10,885 nt of DNA from Actinomortierella ambigua. Taxonomy: Eukaryota > Mortierellomycota > Mortierellomycetes > Mortierellales > Mortierellaceae. Location of the stretch: NCBI GenBank assembly GCA_016098155.1, contig JAAAJB010000844.1, forward strand, positions 1 to 10,885, written 5' to 3'. Each line of letters starts with the position of its first letter. The stretch's first letter is position 1. The notes beneath the pieces are model-generated. The model was not told the origin of the DNA, searched no databases, and saw nothing but the letters and a program-made list of their open reading frames with translations. Positions 1 through 7,600 of the stretch are shown here, piece by piece. The position numbers and the translations under genes are program-made.

Positions 1-52
<52 letters not shown>
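1..52. repeat. (CT)26 dinucleotide microsatellite
   Basis: An uninterrupted CT repeat opens the window, followed by a further pyrimidine-rich stretch to about position 62. It lies about 250 bp upstream of the NOG2 start codon on the sense strand. It may be part of a pyrimidine-rich promoter, or simply the repeat at which an assembly contig stopped. The far end of the window is the reverse complement type (GA). Confidence 0.97.
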
Positions 53-55
<3 letters not shown>

Positions 56-301
56 CTCTTCCCTATCAGAGGCTTGTCTATCTGACTCTGTCCTGCTGTC
101 AAGCATCTACTCACTCAGCTACTCAACTATCTTGAGACTGCCGTATGGAGGACAGGCCAGGCCCAATGAAATGAGCCCTCTGTTTTGAATTGTGTGGCTT
201 GGCTCTTTGCAAACTTGCTATTTTTTTTTTCTAAAGGCATCAAACTGTACTCATTCTTCCCCACCTACCCCTCTCCATTCTACATCTCTCTTTAATCAAC
301 A
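53..301 (+). promoter_or_regulatory. NOG2 upstream region / 5' UTR
   Basis: Non-coding DNA before the NOG2 start codon. Visible elements are a CCAAT pentamer at 163-167, a T-rich run at about 221-231, and a pyrimidine-rich stretch (about 256-292) leading to the ATG, which sits in the context AACAATGG (A at -3, G at +4). There is no convincing TATA box. A nine-codon upstream reading frame (145-174) would matter only if transcription starts before it. The transcription start is not determinable by eye. Confidence 0.4.
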
Positions 302-2789
302 ATGGGTCAGAAGAAGAAGGAGCACAACCGCATCTCTGCCTCGGGCGGCTCCAACGGCCTCGGCAACGTCAAGGTCAAGGGCGAGAACTTTTACCGTGAT
401 GCCAAGAAGGCTCGCCAGGTCCAGCTGCTCAAGAGCGGCCGGCCCATCCGCAACGCCCAGGGCAAAGTTATCAAGGAGGCCGAGTACCAGTCCAAGGCGG
501 TCGAGCCTGGCCGTGTTGCCCCTAACCGCAAGTGGTTCGGCAACACCCGTGTCATTGGTCAAAAGGCTCTTGAGACCTTCCGTGAGAACCTGGCTTCCAA
601 GGTCAACGATCCTTTCCAGGTCCTTCTGAAGCAGCACAAGCTGCCCATGTCGCTGTTGCAGGATCCTGTCAAGGTAAAAATCATCTTGTCTTGACTAAAA
701 CAATTCAAAGCAATATGCATCATCTTGTTTGAATATCATTTGACTGATCAACCTTCTCTTCTCTCTCTAATCAACTCCTCCTTCCTTCCTCCCCTCCCCC
801 CAGATCGGTAAGATGCATGTGTTGGACACCGAGTCGTTCGAGACGACGTTTGGCAACAAGGCGCAGCGCAAGCGTCCCAAGCTGGAGATGGCGAACCTGG
901 AGGATCTGGCGGCCAAAGTAGAGTCGACGCTCGAGTCGTACGACGAGAAGGCGGACCGGAACCTGACGTCCAACACCATCACCGACTGGATCGAGGAGGC
1001 ACGCGACAGTGTCTTCCAAAAGGGTCAGTCGAAGCGTATCTGGGGAGAGTTGTACAAGGTGATTGATTCGTCGGATGTCGTCATCCACGTCCTCGATGCC
1101 CGAGACCCGATCGGCACCCGCTGCACCAACGTCGAGTATCACATCAAGAAGGAGGCGCGCCACAAGCAGCTCATCTTTGTCCTCAACAAGTGCGACCTGG
1201 TCCCGACCTGGGTGACGGCCAAGTGGGTCAGCCACCTGTCCAAGGAGTACCCGACCCTGGCCTTCCACGCCTCGATCAACAACTCGTTCGGCAAGGGCTC
1301 GTTGATTCAGCTTCTGCGTCAGTTCTCGGCCCTGCATGCCGACAAGAAGCAGATCTCGGTCGGCTTCATCGGATACCCCAACACGGGCAAGTCGAGCATT
1401 ATCAACACGCTCCGTGGTAAAAAAGTCTGCAACGTCGCCCCAATTCCGGGCGAGACCAAGGTCTGGCAATACATCACGCTGATGAAGCGTATCTACCTGA
1501 TTGATTGCCCCGGTGTCGTCCACCCTTCGACGACCGATACGGACACGGACATTGTCCTCAAGGGCGTTGTCCGAATCGAGAACGTCAAGCAGCCCGAGGA
1601 CTATATCCCTGCCCTCCTCGCTCGTGTCCGTCCCGAGTACATCCAGCGCACCTATGAGCTCGATGACTGGGAGGACTATGTCGACTTTTTGTCCCAGCTC
1701 GCCAAGCGTACTGGTAAGCTCGTCAAGGGTGGTGAGCCCGATCTGAGCAGTGTTGCCAAGATGGTCCTGAACGACTGGCTCCGTGGCAAGATCCCATACT
1801 ACACAGCGCCCCCAGAGGGCGACAAGCCTCTCAGCAAGTCTGGGGATGCAGCAGGAGAAGGAGAGGACGCAGAGGCGGAGGCAGAGGGAGAGGAGGGAGA
1901 GTCGTCCATGTTCACAGTGTCCAAGAACAACTCGGGACTGCCTGGCGTGGAGCAAATCTTCTCCAAGATTCCGGTGGTTCAAAAGTTTATGGCGGATGAT
2001 CTGGCCAACAACGCCAAGCTGCTGGAGGAGGAGCGCAACAAGAAGGAGAGTAAAGTGCCCGAGGGAGTCCTTCCCGAGGAGAAGGATGAGGACGACGTCA
2101 ATGCTACGGACGACGAAGACGAGGAGGGCGAGAAGGGCAGCGGCAAGGCCGCCCAGCGCAAGAATAAGGCCCAGCTCCGCAAGGAGAAGAAGGCCCATAA
2201 GGCTGCCAAGGCAGTCGGAGGCTCAGAGGCCGTGTCGGGCGAGAAGATGGACTGGGACGAGGTCTTTGCCAACGTTGTCGGCGAGGTTGTCGATTCGATC
2301 CCTGGCGATCATGCAGAGCAGGCCAAGCAGGATGACGAGGCTGACAGTGAGCTCGAGATGTCGGACGATGCTACCGAGCGCAAGCAGCGGATGAAGAAGC
2401 GCAAGGCTGCTGTAGCGGCCGCCAAGACGGCTGGTTTCACTGTGAAGGCAGTTGCAGGTACGAAGCGCAAGGCAACACGTGCTGCGGATGAGGAGGAGGA
2501 TGAGGATGAGGCCCAGGAGGAGCAGCAGCAGGAGGAGAAGAAGAAGGCTGGCGCCAAGACATCCAAGGGCAAGAAGAACGTGGAAGAGGAAGAGGACGAC
2601 GAAGAGGATGGTGGCAAGTACAAGAAGACGGTCAAGGGTGCTCGTATGACGACCAACAAGGGCAAGGTTGGAACCCATTACTACGAGACTGCCAACATTA
2701 AGAACAAGAATCGCAACAAGGTCAAGCCCGAGGACCCTCATAAGCTGGCCACACGTCTGCGAGACCAGGGCAAGAAGCGCCGTTCGTAA
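302..2789 (+). CDS. NOG2: Nucleolar GTP-binding protein 2 (Nog2/GNL2), 60S ribosome assembly GTPase
   Basis: Two coding exons, 302-673 and 804-2789, join in phase 0 to a 785-residue protein. Residues about 30-165 match the Ngp1/Nog2 N-terminal domain. A circularly permuted GTPase domain follows, with motifs in the order G4 (NKCD, 252-255), G5-like (SINNS), G1 (GYPNTGKSS, 314-322), the PGET segment of G2, and G3 (DCPG, 358-361). Val after DCPG instead of Gln and Asn in the P-loop fit potassium-stimulated, hydrophobic-substituted (HAS) GTPases. The C-terminal half is Lys/Glu/Asp-rich and low in complexity, ending in a basic conserved-looking block (747-785, GTHYYET start). In yeast, Nog2 binds nuclear pre-60S particles and acts as a placeholder for the export adaptor Nmd3; nucleolar/nuclear location is expected here. 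The protein is longer than yeast Nog2 (486 aa) and closer to human GNL2 (731 aa). The start is the first ATG of exon 1, in good context. The family call is very secure; the splice site is supported by frame and by domain continuity (PVK/IGK). Confidence 0.97.
674..803 (+). other. NOG2 intron (130 bp, phase 0)
   Basis: The donor is GTAAAA directly after AAG. The acceptor is CAG after a strong pyrimidine tract (about 750-801). Candidate branch sites are CTGAT (743-747) and CTAAT (767-771). Removing it joins the N-terminal domain in frame to IGKMHVLD. If it is retained, translation stops six codons into the intron (about 130 residues), removing the GTPase domain. Confidence 0.92.
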
Positions 2790-2823
2790 AAAAAGGATCC
2801 GAACAAAGGGACTGCGCCCCCTT

Positions 2824-2851
2824 GGAGCAAAACTCCATCGCTTTTTGCTCC
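2824..2851. repeat. Perfect 9-bp inverted repeat (hairpin) in NOG2 3' UTR
   Basis: GGAGCAAAA (2824-2832) is the exact reverse complement of TTTTGCTCC (2843-2851), with a 10-nt loop. It begins 35 bp after the NOG2 stop codon. As RNA it would form a stem-loop in the NOG2 3' UTR, or in the opposite strand if SKN7 reads through. A role is not known. Confidence 0.85.
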
Positions 2852-3330
2852 CTTGCGGCCTGACAGATAGACAGAGAGATATATATTTTTGTTTTTAAGT
2901 GTTTTTTATTCTCGTGTACAATACAGCATCTCACCACGCATTTCTTCCCCACGATGTGTACACTCAGCGTCCAATGGCTCTGTATTAGAAGTTGTGCGTG
3001 TGTTGTACAATCCAGCCATTCTTACAGGGAATCTTGAGGTTATTCTCACACAAACAATTGCAAAGGAGTGACAGGTAGAAATACAAAGTTTTTATGGCAT
3101 TTTTGTTTTTAGGGAATGGGTAGCGGGGTGCGGTGGGACAACAACCACCTTATTTGTTGATGTTGTTCGAGGGTAGTTGGCGGTTGAGGGCAAGGTGCAG
3201 TGAAAGGGAAGAGAGCAGGTGCTGACAGGAAACAAAACAAGGCAAACAAATAGAAATATAATAAACAACAAAAGAGAGAAGCATGATTCATAATCTCTTG
3301 CTCATCAAAGAAAGAAAGACGTAAAAAGAC

Positions 3331-3356
3331 AAAAAAAAAAAAAAAAAAAAAAAAAA
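3331..3356. repeat. A26 homopolymer (T26 on the SKN7 sense strand)
   Basis: A pure run of 26 A on the plus strand, followed by GATAGATAGATGG. It lies about 75 bp downstream of the SKN7 stop codon, so the SKN7 pre-mRNA would carry a U26 tract in its 3' region. Homopolymers of this length are prone to slippage and to sequencing length error. Confidence 0.95.
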
Positions 3357-3430
3357 GATAGATAGATGGAAGGCGTGTTTGTGTGTGCGTGCGTGTGGAG
3401 GTCACAACAAAGTGGGATGATGATATACTA

Positions 3431-4590
3431 TCACTCGAGAACCTCAATCTTGGCTCGCTTGCGTCGGAGACCTGTAACATCGGTTGCAAGATCTCCCATA
3501 TCCAGCATGTCATGCTGCTGTTGCTGGTGAGGATGGGTGTGCGAATGCTGTGTAAATCCTCCCAGCCCACCATCCGCGCCAAACGACGACAGGTCAAAGT
3601 TGTCTACCAGCGAAGCGTTCATAAATCCTGCCGCCGCTGCCGCTCCCATCCCCGTCTTGATGGTCAATAAAGTCATCGTCGCTGTCTGAGGCGGCAGTGT
3701 TGGCTGTTGGTGTGGGTGGTGGCCATGATGTTGGATATGCGTGAGTTGGATATGTGGTTGCCCTGGATTTTGTTGCTGTTGTTGTTGTTGTTGTTGCTGA
3801 TGTTGCTGCTGCTGCTGCTGTTGGGATGGCTGTTGCTGTGGCGTTGGTTGCGGCGGCTGTTGCTGATGAGGTTGCGGAGGATGAAACTGGAACGGTTGAT
3901 GCGCAGGTGGTAAAGGTCCACCTCCTGCACCGAGTGAGGCTTCTGCCGGCGCATTGGAGAACGCCATCATGCCCGAGCCGGAGATCATACTTGTAGGAAA
4001 GCTCATGGACGTGGCAATGCTACTGCTTGCTGGAATGGAGGATCCAGGAGGCAAGGATGAGGGAATCGGTGCACTGAACGGCGCTGCGCTCAGACCGCCC
4101 TGTGGACTCTGACTCTGCAATGGCTGGAAGTGTTGTGATTGAGCTTGTTGCTGCTGCGCTTGATGCTGAGGTGAAGAGAGCTGTTGCTGCTGCTGCTGCT
4201 GTGGCTGCTGTGGCTGCTGCTGTTGTTGTTGGTGCGACTGCTGCTGCTGTTGCTGCTGCTGCTGCAAGTGGTCAGAGGCGGATGAACCTGCATTCGCGTT
4301 CTGTTGGGGCGGTTGGCTGTATTGCTCCATCATGTCTGGAAACGACATGGTCGACATGGAAAATCCGTTACTTCCATCTCGACCTTCTTGGTTCAGGATC
4401 TGACCATTACCTTCTAGACCATGCTTCATTCCCGCATGGGCGTTGTTGTCTTGCTGAGACCCCTGCCTTGAATAGGCGCCGCTTTCGTGGGCCTCTCCGG
4501 AGAGCGAGGGGTCAACGCCGTTGAGGATCAGCATACTGCCAACGCCTAATTGAAGGCCAAAGCCAAGCTGTTGCTGCTGCTGTTGCTGTG

Positions 4591-4625
<35 letters not shown>

Positions 4626-7600
4626 GGTTGGTGTTGTTGTTGTTGTTGCTGATCAGCTGCACTACCATCTCGGTTATTATGTACATGTGGGTGGCGCTGC
4701 TGTGGTTGGAATCCTGCCAGTGTCAATTCCATGCTGTTGCTATCTCCGTTCCGACCATCCTTGGCAAAAAACCCACTCGACGATGCCAAAGAGGACAAAG
4801 ACGACGAGCCCGATGTTGACGATGTACCAAGCAGTCCTGAACCGAGTTTGAAGTATCTTAGGTGCTGACAATGCTTCTCGAGCATGTTGAGTAATGAGGC
4901 GCGCGAAAGAGGCTTGGGCAAGATATCGTTCATTCCGTTGGCATAGTAGGTCATCACGTCTCGGTCGGTTGTGTTTGAGGTCATACTGATGATGGGCGTC
5001 ATTGCGTCAAACTGTCGGATTTGTGTTGTTGCGGAGACTCCGTCCAAGTTGGGCATAACGATATCCTGAAAATGAATGGAAAGCAAAAATAATAATAATA
5101 ATTAGCATGACAAAAACAAAAAAGAGGCTGAGGTGTGTTTAGCTCAATCGAATACCCTGACAGTGAGTTGGATTACCATAAGAACAATGTCGTATTTTTG
5201 GTGCGACATCTTGCCTACGGCAGCGAGTCCGTCCTCCGCGACGTCGAAAGGGCAACCAAAGATCTGGAGGAGCCTTGAACTTAGTCGCCTGCAAACGTCG
5301 TCATCTTCAACCAACAGCACTTTTGGCGGCATGGACCAACTGGGGACAACGACATTTGATCGTTGAATTTTCAGCTCGTTCGCAAGAATGTTGGAGCCAT
5401 ACACCTGTTGAAGCTGCTGGTGCTGCTGCAAATGAACTTGTTGTTGTTGTTGCTGTTGTTGCTGTTGTTGCTGCTGCTGTTGTTGCAGCTGCTGGAGTTG
5501 CTGCTTCTGTTGCTGTTGTTGCCGCTGAAGTTGTGCCTGGTTAGCCTTCTGAGCGGCGCTGTTGGCCCTTTTGCTGGCAGCTGTTGCTTTGGCAGACTTT
5601 CGAGTTTCCTTTTGTTCCTTCGACGTCACATTAGGCAGGATGGGGAAGCCAATGCTTGGGTCATGACACATTTGCGGATGGTCAAAGTACATTGGTGAAT
5701 AGCTGGGGGCACTTGATGAAGATGGGGCTATTGTTGCAGTGATTGTCGCGCTTGTTGTCGGTGTTGATGTAAGCGGTACTGAAGTGGAAGTGGAGAAATT
5801 AGAAACAGGCTGACTTGAGATGGTGGGTAGGTTGGACTGCATGGCGTGAGGTGCCTGTGGTGACGCTGAGGATGTCTTGATAGGTTGTGAGAATTGCTGT
5901 TGGTGCTGTTGTGATGGCTGTGGTTGCTGATGCTGTTGTACAATCACTGGAGGGGAAGATACACTTCCGGACGATGCCGCTATTGAGCTGCATCGGTCTC
6001 TTGATGCCGCTTGTCCGTTTGCCTGGCGAGCTTCGTGCTTAAGGTTGGGCGCGGTTGAGACACTTGTTGGCGAACCAAAGGGTGTTGATGGTGTCGGTGA
6101 GCCCGACATCAAGGATGACGGAGATGGCTTGCTCTCCGATGCTGTGTCCATCGTCGTCGCCGAAACTATTTGGATCAAATAGACATGGATGTCAGGAGTG
6201 AGGTCTTCAAGGCAACAGCATCAAAAAGTGTACGACTTTCGGTGGTGGTGATTACCTGTTCCATCCGAGGGGTAGCCCATGACTCCAAGAACATTCTGCA
6301 GCATCTGCTCCTGCATCTCCAGTTTTGCCTTGTACTGCGACAGCTCAGTAGCCATGCGGTCGTAGTCCTTGGAGATAGTCTCTATGTGTGCTTGCATCTC
6401 GGCCTGAGCTTTAGCCATGGCATCCATCCGGGTTTGGTAGTCCTTAGGCATGCCCCCAGTGGCCACGGTGGCATCACTTGACGTTGTTGACAACGTTCCA
6501 TTGCCCAGCAGCTTCTTGTTGATGGGTGTCTTACGCTGCACGTTGAGAGCAGGAGAAGAACGCGAGGAGCGAGAGCGTGGTGAGCATGAATCAACAAAAA
6601 GATCAGCTGCCGTGGGATGACGCTTCGTGTGTACTACGCTACCCAGTCCGATAAGAAACAAGGAAGGCGAGGGGTGTGTCTATGTGTGTGTGTGTGTGTG
6701 TGTGATAATTACCTTAATTTTCTCAAGCAGGTCGCGCTTGTCAATTTGGAATTTTGGGTGCTGAAACTCCCAGGCCTGTAAACAAAGGGTAGGTCAAGCA
6801 AGGGGGGTAGGTTGCACAAGTGGACGAGATTGCGATGGGTGACATCGACAGTAGCAGGGCAGAGAAGAGTGTGAGAGAGGTTCAAGTGTATGCGTGGCAC
6901 AAGAGTAACGAGTCGCAGAACCAATCAGCGAGGACAAGTCAGATAGGCAACAGGAAATGGGAGAAATGTTGGAAGTTTGCGAAAGTTAGGTTGGGGGGAA
7001 AAGGAAGGCAGGAAGGTTTAAGAGGGACAACACAACAACACAAAATAAAGGTTAGTGAATGTGTCCAACTGCGCCTCATCTTAAAATTTATGATTTCGTC
7101 GTATCTCCTCTCCCACGCCTTTTCTTGTCCGTACCTGCTCGCCATAAGGTTTGGCAGCATCCTCGGTGGTCTTGATCTTGTGAAAGTCATATTTGTTTAG
7201 CTGGCGGACAAAACTTGCAAAGTTGTTGTGCTTGAAATGTTTGGGCAGAATTGCCTTGGCAAACTCGTTGGGCTCCTTGACGACAAATGTGTCGCCATTC
7301 ACACCCCAGGACACGATTGGATCATGTTCCTTGTCTTCGAGCATCCTGTTCATTTGTCGAAGCAAAACAAAAGAAATGATCTCATAAGCATTCAGATATG
7401 CACCCAAAAAAATATATAGAGAAGTAGGCTCTTCAACTGACTGACGTGGTAGTCAAGAGCTCTTGGTCGGCCTCTCTCTCACACTATCGCCATTCCACTG
7501 GTCTCGCAGGTGTTGCTCACCGACAACGGCGGCGAAGAAAGACGGGGGAGGGGTAGGGAAGAAGTAGACACAGCCTCCTTCAGCGGTACCTGCGGCGACA

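Larger units (their letters stand above)
2790..3430. other. Convergent intergenic region / 3' UTRs of NOG2 and SKN7
   Basis: This stretch of 641 bp separates the two stop codons, and I see no gene in it. It holds a 9-bp hairpin (2824-2851), a TATATATTTTT stretch (about 2880-2890) that could serve as an upstream efficiency element for NOG2 polyadenylation, a 26-base A run (3331-3356), a short GATA repeat beside it, and a GT-rich stretch (about 3375-3398). There is no clear AATAAA on the plus strand. The actual 3' ends of the two transcripts cannot be placed; they may overlap. Confidence 0.6.

Noticed and set aside
771..2198. A 475-codon open frame on the minus strand opposite NOG2
   Set aside because: It lies opposite the conserved GTPase exon, is Leu/Val/Arg/Asp-rich as expected from the complement of a high-GC3 coding strand, and shows no recognisable domain.
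4102..4524. Ala/Val- or Leu-rich plus-strand frames over the SKN7 Gln tracts (here, 3707-3996, 4588-4851 and 5275-5698)
   Set aside because: They are other-frame readings of CAA/CAG repeats in a well-supported minus-strand exon.
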